From assembly GCA_944322565.1 (NCBI GenBank), contig CALUPG010000011.1, forward strand, positions 1 to 64,000: 64,000 nt of DNA, given 5' to 3'. The translations under genes were made by a program, and so were the position numbers. The stretch is from an uncultured Bacteroidales bacterium (lineage in GTDB: Bacteria > Bacteroidota > Bacteroidia > Bacteroidales > UBA932). Positions within the stretch are counted from its first letter, which is position 1; each line of letters starts with the position of its first letter. This document shows positions 1 to 8,660 of the stretch, piece by piece. Below the pieces are notes generated by a model. It had not been told where the DNA came from and did not search any database. It saw nothing but the letters and a program-made list of their open reading frames with translations.

Positions 1-2
1 AG

Positions 3-809
3 ACGGTAAGTACGATGGCCGTTGATCTGGCCGAGGCTTCTCCGTCAGGAGGTGAGACATTCTCCGTTTCTCCTCTGTCACTCAATGTTTCAGCTGAGGG
101 AGGCACTACAAAATTCTCCGTTGAGGCAAGCGACAATGTCGCATGGACAATCACGACTACGGATGATACTCACCTTACTGTCATTTCCGGCGGAACAGGC
201 TCGAAGGATGTCACTCTGGGGTACCGCGACAATAAAGGCCCGGATGCCAAGACAGCCGACATCATAGTCTCTACTACCGCCGATGTGCCTGTCAAGTCCT
301 ACACAATCAAGTTCAACCAGTCTGCTCCTGGAGCTACAGCCAGATATTATGTCAAAGTGACTTCGGAGCCTGCTGACTGGAGCGGAAAATATCTGATAGT
401 CTATGAGTCTGACGATGCCACCGGCTATGTCTTTGACGGATCTTTGTCAAAGTTGGATGCAGTCAAAAATTACAAGGAATTTGCAATATCAGGCGGACAG
501 ATTGAATCAACTGCAGAAACAGATGCTGTTTCATTTACTGTGGGCCCGCAGGAAGACGGATGGTCTGTCCTGGCTGCAAATGGCCAGTATATATGTCAGA
601 CGGCCAATAGCAATGGTTTGAGGGCTACTGACACGCCTGAAAAGCAGAATTTGGCAGTGGATACGGATCAGTCGACCAAACTTTCTGATGCAAAGAGCGG
701 ATGTGTTCTGAGATTTAACAATAGTTCCGACCAGATGCGTTTCAGATACTACAAGCCGGCATCTTATACAGGGCAGAAAGCGATAGCTTTGTATAAACTT
801 TCAGAATAA
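3..809 (+). CDS. BACON-domain surface protein, 5' end outside the window
   Basis: The reading frame is open to the left edge, so the first Met seen (base 15) is probably internal and any signal peptide lies upstream. Residues about 15-105 (numbered from that Met) look like a BACON domain: a beta-rich Ig-like module starting SPLSLNVSAEGG and ending in a FNQSAPG strand. The remaining ~155 residues are beta-rich with many Tyr and Asp (YYVKVTSEPADWSGKYLIVY near the start, RFRYYKPASYTGQKAIALYKL-like end) and have no catalytic motif I recognise. BACON modules are usually carbohydrate- or mucin-binding or simple spacers in secreted Bacteroidota proteins. A hairpin terminator follows. The next four genes on the same strand encode secreted nucleases, a TonB receptor and a DUF5689 protein, so a surface-binding accessory role is inferred. 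Family call fairly sure; function open. Confidence 0.7.
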   Translation, partial: TVSTMAVDLAEASPSGGETFSVSPLSLNVSAEGGTTKFSVEASDNVAWTITTTDDTHLTVISGGTGSKDVTLGYRDNKGPDAKTADIIVSTTADVPVKSYTIKFNQSAPGATARYYVKVTSEPADWSGKYLIVYESDDATGYVFDGSLSKLDAVKNYKEFAISGGQIESTAETDAVSFTVGPQEDGWSVLAANGQYICQTANSNGLRATDTPEKQNLAVDTDQSTKLSDAKSGCVLRFNNSSDQMRFRYYKPASYTGQKAIALYKLSE

Positions 810-831
810 ACTTTATAGGAATCTGCATTTC

Positions 832-862
832 AAAGGGATGCCCCGCCTTGGGGCAGCCCTTT
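832..862. terminator. Hairpin terminator after the BACON gene
   Basis: Arms AAAGGG-a-TGCCCC and GGGGCA-g-CCCTTT pair with one mismatch around a 5-nt loop, followed by GATTTTCTGATTT. It lies 23 bases after the BACON stop and before the nuclease lipoprotein, so it either ends the upstream transcript or attenuates read-through. Confidence 0.65.
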
Positions 863-915
863 GATTTTCTGATTTATTCTCCTTTTGGGGAAATTTTCAT
901 TTGATTTTTATCCGG

Positions 916-2112
916 ATGCGATTTATTTTACGATTGAAGAAATTTTTGCCGGCAATGCTGTCCGCTGCCGTGATGTTTTTTGCCGCTTCTTGTGAACAGT
1001 CAGACATTGCTCCTGCGCTCAAGATGCAACAGACGACGGTGCCTTATACGGCCGGACGCCAGAGCGTGTCGGTCGAAGCCTCGGGGAACTGGGTGCTTGC
1101 ATTGTATTTTCAGGATGATGACCAGTGGGCAAGCCTCAGTGCGGAGTCCGGCAGCGGGAGCAGGAATGTCGTGCTTGAGTACGGCGAGAACAACTCTGAG
1201 AAGGAGCGCAAGGTGAATATCGTGCTCACGGCTTCCGGCACTGATGTTGTGCTCGGGTTCACCCAACTTCCGGAGAATAGCGCAGAGCCTGACCCTGAGC
1301 CTGACCCTGACCCCGATCCCGACCCCGATCCAGAGCCCGATCCAGAGCCGGCTGTATTTCCGGGATGGATGGAACTTCCTGCCGTGAAGGAGACCGAAGA
1401 CTGTCATTTCTACTCGCATGACATGCGGGTGGCCGGCCGGACATGCAGGAACTATTCTTTTCTGTGGGACAGGGACAATCTTGTGTCTCACTGGGTGGCA
1501 TATCCTCTGAACTCGTTCCTTATCGGAAGCGGCAGCAGGACGAATGACTGGGATTATGACCCGCTCGTGCCGAGGGATGAGCAGCCGACACTTTTCCATG
1601 GTTATGACGGAGGCTATGACAGAGGTCATCAGCTCCCGTCTGCCGACAGATATACTGACAATCCTTCGACATTCTATTTCACCAACATGACCCCGCAGCT
1701 CGGAAGCCTCAATCAGAATATATGGAGGAAATTCGAGGAGCAGGTCAGAGAATGGGCCAGGGCTTGCGATACTCTCTATGTGGTGACAGGATGTGTGCTT
1801 GAAGGCAGCAGAGGCAAGGCGTATGACAACAGCGGCAAGGCTGTGACAGTGCCCGGCGGATATTACAAGGCCCTTCTCTGCTACAAGAATTCGCCGAGCT
1901 TCGGTGACGGAGGCTATGTGGCTGCAGGATTCTATTTTGAGCACAGGGGCTACAGCCAGACCGATGTCACTTCGGACATGAGCATGTCCATCGACGAACT
2001 CGAGGAGAAGACAGGTCTGGACTTTTTTGTCAATCTGAAGAAACAATTGCCTACACTTTCAGACAGAATAGAGGCAAAGGATCCCGAGACCGTCAATTTC
2101 TGGTGGAACTGA
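916..2112 (+). CDS. Lipoprotein DNA/RNA non-specific endonuclease with BACON-like N-terminus
   Basis: A short charged start, a hydrophobic stretch and the lipobox AASC predict an outer-membrane lipoprotein. A BACON-like beta domain (~30-125) is followed by a Pro-Asp/Pro-Glu linker (~125-150, from a degenerate CCTGAC/CCCGAT repeat at about 1288-1351). The C-terminal ~240 residues carry the Endonuclease_NS beta-beta-alpha-metal motif: YDRGHQLPSADRY holds the DRGH catalytic His, and the downstream FYFTNMTPQ...LNQNIWRKFE holds the conserved Asn and Glu region. Members cleave DNA and RNA with Mg2+. A TTG codon at 901 would add five residues; ATG at 916 is preferred. The gene is 45 bases upstream of a second predicted phosphodiesterase/nuclease and belongs to the same plus-strand run as a TonB receptor, which suggests surface digestion of nucleic acid. 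Confidence 0.85.
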   Translation: MRFILRLKKFLPAMLSAAVMFFAASCEQSDIAPALKMQQTTVPYTAGRQSVSVEASGNWVLALYFQDDDQWASLSAESGSGSRNVVLEYGENNSEKERKVNIVLTASGTDVVLGFTQLPENSAEPDPEPDPDPDPDPDPEPDPEPAVFPGWMELPAVKETEDCHFYSHDMRVAGRTCRNYSFLWDRDNLVSHWVAYPLNSFLIGSGSRTNDWDYDPLVPRDEQPTLFHGYDGGYDRGHQLPSADRYTDNPSTFYFTNMTPQLGSLNQNIWRKFEEQVREWARACDTLYVVTGCVLEGSRGKAYDNSGKAVTVPGGYYKALLCYKNSPSFGDGGYVAAGFYFEHRGYSQTDVTSDMSMSIDELEEKTGLDFFVNLKKQLPTLSDRIEAKDPETVNFWWN

Positions 2113-2156
2113 CCCGGACCTGCAGTGCCTGTAAAAGATAATCATCAAACAGCAAT

Positions 2157-3236
2157 ATGAGAAAAATCACAATCATTTTATCTCTTCTCTTGATTTCATT
2201 GGCTGCGACTGCCCAGGAGACCAAGGTCAAGAGCTATGTCGTCGGGTTCTACAACCTTGAGAACCTTTTTGACACTTATAATGACCCGGCAAAGAACGAC
2301 GAGGAATTTCTTCCGGACGGCAGAAACCAGTGGACAGAGACGAAATATCAGAAAAAGCTGCATAACATGGCCACTGTCATCAAGTCGATGGCGGAGACCA
2401 ACGGCAGATTCCATTCGGTCTTGGGGGTCAGTGAGATAGAGAACAGGCTTGTGCTGGAGGACCTTGTCAGCCAGCCGGAGATTGCATCCGCCAATTATCA
2501 GATAGTGCATTATGACAGCCCGGATGTCAGGGGTGTCGATGTGGGTCTTCTCTATCGCCCGGACCAGTTCAAACTCCTGGACAGTGAATCGATTCCTTTT
2601 GACTTCAACAGTCCAGGCATAGAGTTCTCTATGGAGGGCGAGGACAGGGTGTCTTTCAAGACCAGGGACATACTCATGGTCCGCGGCCTGCTTGACGGAG
2701 AGCAGTTCGCCTTTTATGTCGCCCACCTTCCTTCCCGCATCGGCGGAAAGGGCTGGGACCTGAGGAGCCGCGGAGCGGAAATCATCTATGACCATGCATT
2801 GAAGATGATGTCGCAGTATCCCGGCATCAAGATAGTGGTGATGGGCGACATGAATGACAATCCGACTGATGTCAGCATGACACAGTACATGCATGGTAAG
2901 GAGGAGCCGGGGCAGGTGGGAAAGGAGGATTTCTTCTCTCCGTTCCTGGCAATGCTCAAGGCCGGCTATGGTTCCCTTGCATATCAGGGGACTTGGAACA
3001 TCTATGACATCATCCTCGTCAACGAGGCTCTCGTCAATGCCCCGGACGGCGGATTCAGAATCAGGCCGCTCGGCAAAAAAGGATTCTACGGTGTCGTCTA
3101 TAAGAAGCCGTTCATGATGACCCAGAGAGGACAATACAAGGGTACCCCGTTCAGGACATTCTCCAACGGAGCATTCATCGGCGGATACAGCGACCATCTC
3201 CCGACCTACATTGTCCTTGAAAAAGAAGTTAACTGA
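2157..3236 (+). CDS. Secreted endonuclease/exonuclease/phosphatase (EEP) family protein
   Basis: The N-terminus (MRKITIILSLLLISLAATAQ) is a signal peptide, so the enzyme is periplasmic or exported. The mature part has the EEP (DNase I/exonuclease III-like) metal sites in order: FYNLENLFD, GVSEIEN (Glu), VAHLPSRIGGKGWD (His), GDMNDNP (Asp-x-Asn) and the terminal SDHLP (Asp-His). The family hydrolyses phosphodiester or phosphomonoester bonds in nucleic acids, sphingomyelin or inositol phosphates; motifs alone do not fix the substrate. The gene ends 17 bases before the TonB receptor, so co-transcription is likely. With the DRGH nuclease upstream, a role in breaking extracellular nucleic acid to transportable pieces is the simplest reading, but that is inference. 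Confidence 0.85.
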   Translation: MRKITIILSLLLISLAATAQETKVKSYVVGFYNLENLFDTYNDPAKNDEEFLPDGRNQWTETKYQKKLHNMATVIKSMAETNGRFHSVLGVSEIENRLVLEDLVSQPEIASANYQIVHYDSPDVRGVDVGLLYRPDQFKLLDSESIPFDFNSPGIEFSMEGEDRVSFKTRDILMVRGLLDGEQFAFYVAHLPSRIGGKGWDLRSRGAEIIYDHALKMMSQYPGIKIVVMGDMNDNPTDVSMTQYMHGKEEPGQVGKEDFFSPFLAMLKAGYGSLAYQGTWNIYDIILVNEALVNAPDGGFRIRPLGKKGFYGVVYKKPFMMTQRGQYKGTPFRTFSNGAFIGGYSDHLPTYIVLEKEVN

Positions 3237-3253
3237 ATATTATCTGGAAAAAT

Positions 3254-6200
3254 ATGAACAGAAAATTATTGTCAATCCTATTTATGGTCATTCTCGCCCT
3301 TCCGGCCGCTGCCCAGCAGCAGGACAGGCGCAACAGCTACGGAGGCAGGATACAGTGGTTTGAGAACCTTGTTACTGAAGATAAAGGCGGAGTCGAGGGA
3401 ACTGTCGTGAACAGAAGCGGCCGTGCTCCTGTGGCTGACGCGCTGCTCAATCTCTGGCGCGGCGACAAGCTGATTGCCGAGGCCAGAGTTGCCGAAGACG
3501 GATATTTTATATTTGACAATCTCCCCAACGGGGAATACCGGCTGGCGGTCTCTGCTCCAGGCTTTATGTCCACGGAGGTAAATGTCTCTGTGGAGGGCTT
3601 TGTAAAGGACCTCATATTCGTGTCTATGGTGCCAAGCACCATTATTCCTGAATTCGACGAGTCGAGTTTCGTCGAGTTTGACATGGAAGATTCAGGCTAT
3701 GATGACGCCCCTTCCATCCTGTACGGCAATGATGTCTATTCAAGCATCGCAGGCTATGGCTTCAGTTCCATCCGCTTCAAGAACAGGGGATACGCGAGTG
3801 AGTCACAGGATGTGTACCTGAGCGGTGTCAAGATGAATGATGCCATCACAGGATATACCCCTTACTCTCTCTGGTCAGGCCTGAATGAAGCCATGAGGAG
3901 CAAGGAGACGACTATAGGTTCCCAGCCTTATGAATACGGGTTCGGAGGATACAACGGTGTCACGAATATCCTTGCCACCCCGTCCAATGTCCGCAAGGGA
4001 TGGAGATTCAGTGCACTGACCAACAGTGCCCTCTACAGGTTGAGGCTCATGGCGACATACGCCTCTGGAGAGCTGGACAACGGCTGGTCTTATGCTTTCA
4101 ACGTGTCAGCCCGTCTCGGAGGAAATGACTGGGTGAAAGGTATCTATTACCGGTCGTTCGCATATTATGCCGGAGTGGAGAAAAAATTCGGGGACATTCA
4201 CCGTCTGAGTCTCGTGGCATTCGCCGCTCCAGGCCAGAGAGGCGCCCAGAATGCGTCAACACAGGAGGTTTATGACCTTGTCGGAGACAATATGTACAAT
4301 TCCAACTGGGGCTATCAGAGCGGCAAGCTCCGCAATGCCCGTGTGCGCAAGACACATGAGCCGGTGTTTGTCCTGAAATATACCGCCACTCCTCTTGAGA
4401 ATCTTGAGGCTTCCGCCACTATTCTCTACAGGACAGGCAAGAACGGCTATACGGCAATGGACTGGTATGATACATACGACCCGAGGCCGGACTACTACCG
4501 CAATCTCCCGAGCTACTTCTGGATGGAAGACCCGGACTACGGCAGGCAGGACTATGCGAAGTACGAGGCTGCCCGGGAAGCCTGGCTCAACAACTGGAAC
4601 AGCACGCAGCACATCAACTGGGACCGTCTCTACAATGTCAATTACCACAATGTCGATGCGGACGGCCTGAGCCGCTCGAAGTATATCATAGAGGAGCGCC
4701 GCACGGACCAGAATGACCTCAACCTCAACGGCAGTGTCAAGTGGCGCATACGCGACTGGGTGACACTCACCGGAGGGGTCAACTACAGGTGGAACAGGAC
4801 AGAGTACTATAAGGTCGCGGATGATTTGCTGGGAGGAGACTATTATGTGAACATAGACCAGTTTGCCGAGAGGGACTTTGCCTCAGACCCTGCAATGATC
4901 CAGAATGACCTTGACTATTATTTTGCACATGGCGCGGCGCAGCAGCTGAACCGGGGAGACAAATACGGGTATGATTACTATGCTAATGTCCGCAATGCCA
5001 ATGTCTGGGCGAATGCCACCTTTGACTACGGCTCATTCTCCGGATATGCGGCAGTCGAGACCGGCTATTCGATGTTCTGGAGGGAAGGTCTTGTCCGCAA
5101 AGGCCTTTTTGCCGGACTGGATGACGAAGGCAATGAAATATATAGCCCTGCGACAGGCAATCTCCTGACATCATATGACAAGGACGGGCGCGTCATCACA
5201 TCCAAGGGCCGTTCTGATGTGGCGGCGTTCTATACCTATTCCGCAAAGCTCGGTGCAAGCTGGTTCTTCACGGGAGGACACAGGGTGTATGCCAACGCAG
5301 GCTATTTCAATGATGCCCCGACCTTCAACCAGTCATTCATCTCTCCGAGGACAAGAAACACCCTTGTGGACGGTCTGACTACGACAAAGACGGTGACCGC
5401 GGACATCAACTATACATACAGCAACAACGGCTATGACATCCGTCTGACCGGATTCTGGACCAAGATAATGGACCAGACCGACATGATGAGCTTCTACGAT
5501 GACTCGCAGAATTCATTCACCAACTTTGCGATGACCGGCATCGACCAGAGGCACATGGGCATTGAGCTGGGCTTTAAGATTCCTCTCTATCTTCAGAATC
5601 TCTTCCTTCAGGGCGTCGTCAGCTGGGGTGAATATATCTACACTTCAACTCCTCTCATGACCCAGACCGTGGACAACAGTGCGGCGGTCATCATTGACAA
5701 TCAGCCGGTGACCTACTGGAAGAGCCATCCGATTTACAAGCAAATCTCTGTGGACGGCATTACCATGTACGACAGGGATGTCAACGGGAACTTTATCCTT
5801 GACAGAGAGCAGAAACATTATGTGCCGAGCACACCTCAGCTCGCCGCAGACCTCGGCCTGCGCTACAGGACCAATTCATACTGGTTCTTCGAGGTGAACG
5901 GACAGTTCTTCGCCAATTCCTATCTTGACATGAACCCTCTGTACAGGACTATGACAGCAGTCGCCGGTCCTGACAATGCAATGACCGACATGGCTCTCGC
6001 AGAGCACAGCAACGGCTGGTTCCTGAATCAGAATATGGCAGACAATATGGGCCTTACCCCGGAGGAAATAGAGTACATGGCCGCCCAGGAAAAGTTTGAT
6101 CCCGTATTTCTCCTCAATGCCAGTGTCGGCAAATCCTGGTACATTGACCGCAAGTACAACTTCGGATTCTCCCTTGAAGTGAAGAACATTCTCAACAACA

Positions 6201-6337
6201 GGGGAGTGAAGACGGGAGGATATGAGCAGACCCGTCTCATTGACAGCGAGAACTACGACAGATACTACAGGTTTGACCCGAAGTATTTCTACATGAGCGG
6301 AGTCAACTATATGCTCAACCTGTATTTCAGGTTCTGA
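3254..6337 (+). CDS. TonB-dependent outer-membrane receptor with CarboxypepD_reg-like N-domain
   Basis: Signal peptide (residues 1-20, ...LALPAAAQ). A carboxypeptidase-regulatory-like domain spans ~43-125 (VEGTVVNRSGRAPVADALL...EDGYFIFDNLPNGEYRL). The plug follows at ~150-260 (GFSSIRFKNRGYASE, VYLSGVKMNDAITGYTPYS, GFGGYNGVTNI), then a long Tyr/Asn-rich beta-barrel ending in YMLNLYFRF with the C-terminal Phe typical of outer-membrane barrels. At 1027 residues it fits this family. Such receptors import large or scarce ligands using TonB/ExbBD energy. No SusD gene is present; the partner position is taken by a DUF5689 lipoprotein (46 bases downstream), so this is not a standard SusC/SusD glycan system. 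Upstream secreted nucleases hint at nucleotides, oligonucleotides or another phosphodiester as ligand, unproven. Confidence 0.88.
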   Translation: MNRKLLSILFMVILALPAAAQQQDRRNSYGGRIQWFENLVTEDKGGVEGTVVNRSGRAPVADALLNLWRGDKLIAEARVAEDGYFIFDNLPNGEYRLAVSAPGFMSTEVNVSVEGFVKDLIFVSMVPSTIIPEFDESSFVEFDMEDSGYDDAPSILYGNDVYSSIAGYGFSSIRFKNRGYASESQDVYLSGVKMNDAITGYTPYSLWSGLNEAMRSKETTIGSQPYEYGFGGYNGVTNILATPSNVRKGWRFSALTNSALYRLRLMATYASGELDNGWSYAFNVSARLGGNDWVKGIYYRSFAYYAGVEKKFGDIHRLSLVAFAAPGQRGAQNASTQEVYDLVGDNMYNSNWGYQSGKLRNARVRKTHEPVFVLKYTATPLENLEASATILYRTGKNGYTAMDWYDTYDPRPDYYRNLPSYFWMEDPDYGRQDYAKYEAAREAWLNNWNSTQHINWDRLYNVNYHNVDADGLSRSKYIIEERRTDQNDLNLNGSVKWRIRDWVTLTGGVNYRWNRTEYYKVADDLLGGDYYVNIDQFAERDFASDPAMIQNDLDYYFAHGAAQQLNRGDKYGYDYYANVRNANVWANATFDYGSFSGYAAVETGYSMFWREGLVRKGLFAGLDDEGNEIYSPATGNLLTSYDKDGRVITSKGRSDVAAFYTYSAKLGASWFFTGGHRVYANAGYFNDAPTFNQSFISPRTRNTLVDGLTTTKTVTADINYTYSNNGYDIRLTGFWTKIMDQTDMMSFYDDSQNSFTNFAMTGIDQRHMGIELGFKIPLYLQNLFLQGVVSWGEYIYTSTPLMTQTVDNSAAVIIDNQPVTYWKSHPIYKQISVDGITMYDRDVNGNFILDREQKHYVPSTPQLAADLGLRYRTNSYWFFEVNGQFFANSYLDMNPLYRTMTAVAGPDNAMTDMALAEHSNGWFLNQNMADNMGLTPEEIEYMAAQEKFDPVFLLNASVGKSWYIDRKYNFGFSLEVKNILNNRGVKTGGYEQTRLIDSENYDRYYRFDPKYFYMSGVNYMLNLYFRF

Positions 6338-6383
6338 CAGACTGTATTATGACAACTGACAGAAAATATAAGAAATCAATTAT

Positions 6384-7475
6384 ATGAAAATAATGAAAAT
6401 ATATAGATTGGCAGCAGCAGCTGCGCTTCTGGCTTCAATGACACTGCTCCCGTCTTGTGAAGAGTTTGATCCGGTTTTTACCGGAAAATATCCTCTGCCT
6501 GAGTCTTGGGAAGAGGTTGAAATGACTCCGACAAAGACTATAAAGGAACTGTGCGAATTGTATAATCAGGGCAGCCCGCTTACTTTAGAGGAAGACATTG
6601 TCATCGGAGGTAAAGTCTGTACATCCGACCAGGTCGGCAATTTCTACAGGAGCTTCTATATTCAGGACGGCACTGCGGGAATCGAGATAAAGATGGGCAA
6701 GACAGGCCTGTACAACGAATACAAGATAGGGCAGACAGTATATGTCAAGTGCAAGGGCCTGACTCTCGGAATGTACGGTTTCAGCTCAAGCTCCTCCTAC
6801 GGCGGGCAGGGTATGGTGCAGCTCGGCTGCGTCGACCCGTCGGGGGAGTACGAAACTTCCTATATTGAAGTCCAGTCCATTATTGACGAGCATATTTTCA
6901 GGGGGGCGGAAGGTACTCCGGATGAACCGATTGTGCTTGAAGAAAACCAGCTGCCGGGTAAGAATGACAATCAGACCAGCAACGAGTTCATCGGCCGCCT
7001 GGTCACAATCAAAAACCTCAGATATGCCAACGAGGTGTTCGCCCTTCTGTACATCAACCCGAATCTGGAGCATAAGGATTCCAAGAACAGGGTATTCCTT
7101 TCCGATGAGCAGCATAACATCACCACTTGGGCGATGAGTGAGCAGAATGTCATACGGCATCTTCGTGCGGGCGACTGGGACGATGTGCTGATAGGCAATT
7201 CCAATGACCAGAGTCCCGATGAGACTGTCGCCAAATATAAGGACATCATGATCCGCTATGCCACTCCTGCCAATGTGAGCCAGTATTTCACTACTCCCGG
7301 CGGCACAGAAATCCAGATCCGTACCAGCGGCTACTGCCGTTTCGCCGACCTGGAGATTGATCCTGATGTCCTCTCCGGCCGCAAGACCATTGATGCCACA
7401 GGCATTCTCACCATGTACCAGGGCAGCATCCAGTTCGTCCTCATCGATCAGACAGGCATCAAGGTGAACGACTGA
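6384..7475 (+). CDS. DUF5689 lipoprotein
   Basis: The leader ends in the lipobox LPSC, so the protein is probably anchored in the outer membrane. The mature part matches what I know of DUF5689: KTIKELCELYNQG near the N-terminus, then an OB-like beta segment (VIGGKVCTSDQVGNFYRSFY, QDGTAGIEIKMG, YKIGQTVYVKCKGLTLGMYG). A second beta-rich half follows (IGRLVTIKNLRY, DATGILTMYQGSIQFVLID at the end), resembling OB-fold nucleic-acid-binding repeats. Function is not established for the family. Position directly after the TonB receptor suggests it is its surface partner. A composite hairpin repeat begins 5 bases after the stop and may end transcription. Confidence 0.8.
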   Translation: MKIMKIYRLAAAAALLASMTLLPSCEEFDPVFTGKYPLPESWEEVEMTPTKTIKELCELYNQGSPLTLEEDIVIGGKVCTSDQVGNFYRSFYIQDGTAGIEIKMGKTGLYNEYKIGQTVYVKCKGLTLGMYGFSSSSSYGGQGMVQLGCVDPSGEYETSYIEVQSIIDEHIFRGAEGTPDEPIVLEENQLPGKNDNQTSNEFIGRLVTIKNLRYANEVFALLYINPNLEHKDSKNRVFLSDEQHNITTWAMSEQNVIRHLRAGDWDDVLIGNSNDQSPDETVAKYKDIMIRYATPANVSQYFTTPGGTEIQIRTSGYCRFADLEIDPDVLSGRKTIDATGILTMYQGSIQFVLIDQTGIKVND

Positions 7476-7480
7476 AAAAG

Positions 7481-7571
7481 CGTGTCCGATGGTATTTTCA
7501 AAATACCGACGGACACGAAAATACTATAAACCGCGCCCGGTGGACAGCATTTTGAGCTCCACCGGGCGCGG
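7481..7571. repeat. Composite hairpin repeat, copy 1 (modules A-B)
   Basis: Two adjacent near-perfect inverted repeats lie between converging genes. Module A (7481-7517) has outer arms CGTGTCCG/CGGACACG, an unpaired AT/GA step, and the inner palindrome GGTATTTTCAAAATACC. A 13-base A-rich spacer follows. Module B (7531-7571) has perfect 14-base arms CCGCGCCCGGTGGA and TCCACCGGGCGCGG around a 13-base loop that holds an AGC/GCT pair. The same modules recur at 14033-14177 with compensating base changes. It may work as a two-way terminator for the DUF5689 gene and manA, or be a REP/MITE-like dispersed element. Confidence 0.85.
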
Positions 7572-7614
7572 TATGAATTTCGGAGGGAGTGTGTCTTGGC
7601 GTATTGCCTCCCCG

Positions 7615-8589
7615 CTACTTCACATAGCTCGTAAGGAACTGGACATTGCCTTCAGGGACGACTTTCACATCCTCGGTCGAGGCCGGGATGAGGACTGTCT
7701 CGCCCTTGCGGACGGTCTCGGAGTGCCCTTCGTTGTCGGTGATGACTGCGCCGCCTTCTATGCAGATTATTATGAGGAAAGAATCCAGAGCCTTGAGGTC
7801 AAGGTCATATTCTTTGTCAAGGTCATAGAGGGATGTGGTGAAATATTTGCAGTCCACGAGAACATTCTCCTTGTTCTTGTCCTTTTGGTAGCTGGTCTTG
7901 TAGTCCGGATATACCTTGTAGTCGATGGCATCCTTTGCAAGTTCAGTGTGGAGTTCGCGCGGCTTGCCGTCGAGCCCGAGGCGTCCGAAGTCGTAGATCC
8001 TGTAGGTGATGTCGGATGTCTGCTGGATTTCGGCGATGAACGAGCCGGATCCGATGCTGTGGATGCGGCCTGCAGGCAGGAAGAACACGTCCCCCTTCTG
8101 GAGGCTGAAGTCTTCAAGGACATCGGTGATTGTGTTGTTGTTGACTCTCTCCACATATTCTTCAGGGGTGATGGACTTCTTGAGCCCGGCCATCAGGTGC
8201 GCGCCCGGGTCTGTCTCCACGACATACCACATCTCTGTCTTGCCCTTGGAGCCGTTATGGCGTCTGGCGGCAAGTTCGTCATTCGGATGTACCTGGATGG
8301 AAAGGTCCTGCTTTGCGTCTATGAATTTGACAAGAAGAGGAAACTGCTCCCCGGTCTTCCCGTAGTTGGACTTGCCGATGAGCTTGTCCTTGAATTCCTG
8401 TATCAGGTCGGTGATGGTCCTTCCGGCATATTCGCCGTTGGCAACTACTGATTCATTGCCTTTGACACCTGAGAGTTCCCAGCTTTCTCCTATGTTGTGC
8501 TGGTCTGTGCTGATGGATTTGAACGGGGCAATCTTTTCTCCGCCCCATACCATCGACTTCAATATCGGTCTGAATTTAAGAGGATACAT
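7615..8589 (-). CDS. manA: Mannose-6-phosphate isomerase, class I
   Basis: Interconverts mannose-6-phosphate and fructose-6-phosphate in the cytoplasm, feeding GDP-sugar synthesis or mannose use. The cupin zinc site is visible: QVHPND (Gln99, His101), GKTEMWY (Glu119) and PAGRIHSIG (His177). The N-terminal KFRPILKSMVWGGEKI is typical of the shorter (~320 residue) Bacteroidota/Firmicutes type, and 324 residues fits. It is the last gene of a minus-strand run gpmI - ROK kinase - manA, with 57 bases to the ROK gene and 63 from ROK to gpmI, so the three may be co-transcribed as a sugar-phosphate group. Its 3' end faces the DUF5689 gene across the composite hairpin repeat. Confidence 0.92.
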   Translation of the reverse strand: MYPLKFRPILKSMVWGGEKIAPFKSISTDQHNIGESWELSGVKGNESVVANGEYAGRTITDLIQEFKDKLIGKSNYGKTGEQFPLLVKFIDAKQDLSIQVHPNDELAARRHNGSKGKTEMWYVVETDPGAHLMAGLKKSITPEEYVERVNNNTITDVLEDFSLQKGDVFFLPAGRIHSIGSGSFIAEIQQTSDITYRIYDFGRLGLDGKPRELHTELAKDAIDYKVYPDYKTSYQKDKNKENVLVDCKYFTTSLYDLDKEYDLDLKALDSFLIIICIEGGAVITDNEGHSETVRKGETVLIPASTEDVKVVPEGNVQFLTSYVK

Positions 8590-8623
8590 GTCTTATGGTG
8601 TTTTGTGTATATGGTCTTGTTGT

Positions 8624-8660
8624 CCTGTTATTGTCTTGCAGCCTTGTTATTGTCTTGCAG
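8624..8660. repeat. Tandem duplication at the ROK gene's 3' end
   Basis: The 16 bases TGTTATTGTCTTGCAG occur twice (8626-8641 and 8645-8660), separated by three bases. The duplication covers the ROK stop codon (8647-8649), so the second copy carries a spare copy of the gene's last bases in the ROK-manA gap. It looks like a recent slippage event. Confidence 0.8.

Noticed and set aside
1000..2046. Long minus-strand frame of 348 residues antisense to the lipoprotein nuclease
   Set aside because: It is the mirror of a gene with full catalytic motifs and a lipobox; its own translation has no signal, motif or family likeness and is rich in Arg, His and Leu, as expected of an antisense frame.
3254..7475. 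SusC/SusD-type polysaccharide utilisation locus
   Set aside because: There is a TonB receptor but no SusD, glycoside hydrolase or PUL regulator; the second lipoprotein is DUF5689 and the enzymes are nucleases.
7489..8451. Plus-strand frame of 320 residues starting inside the composite hairpin repeat
   Set aside because: It lies antisense to manA, whose zinc motifs are complete. The shared start with the frame at 14031 simply reflects the repeat.
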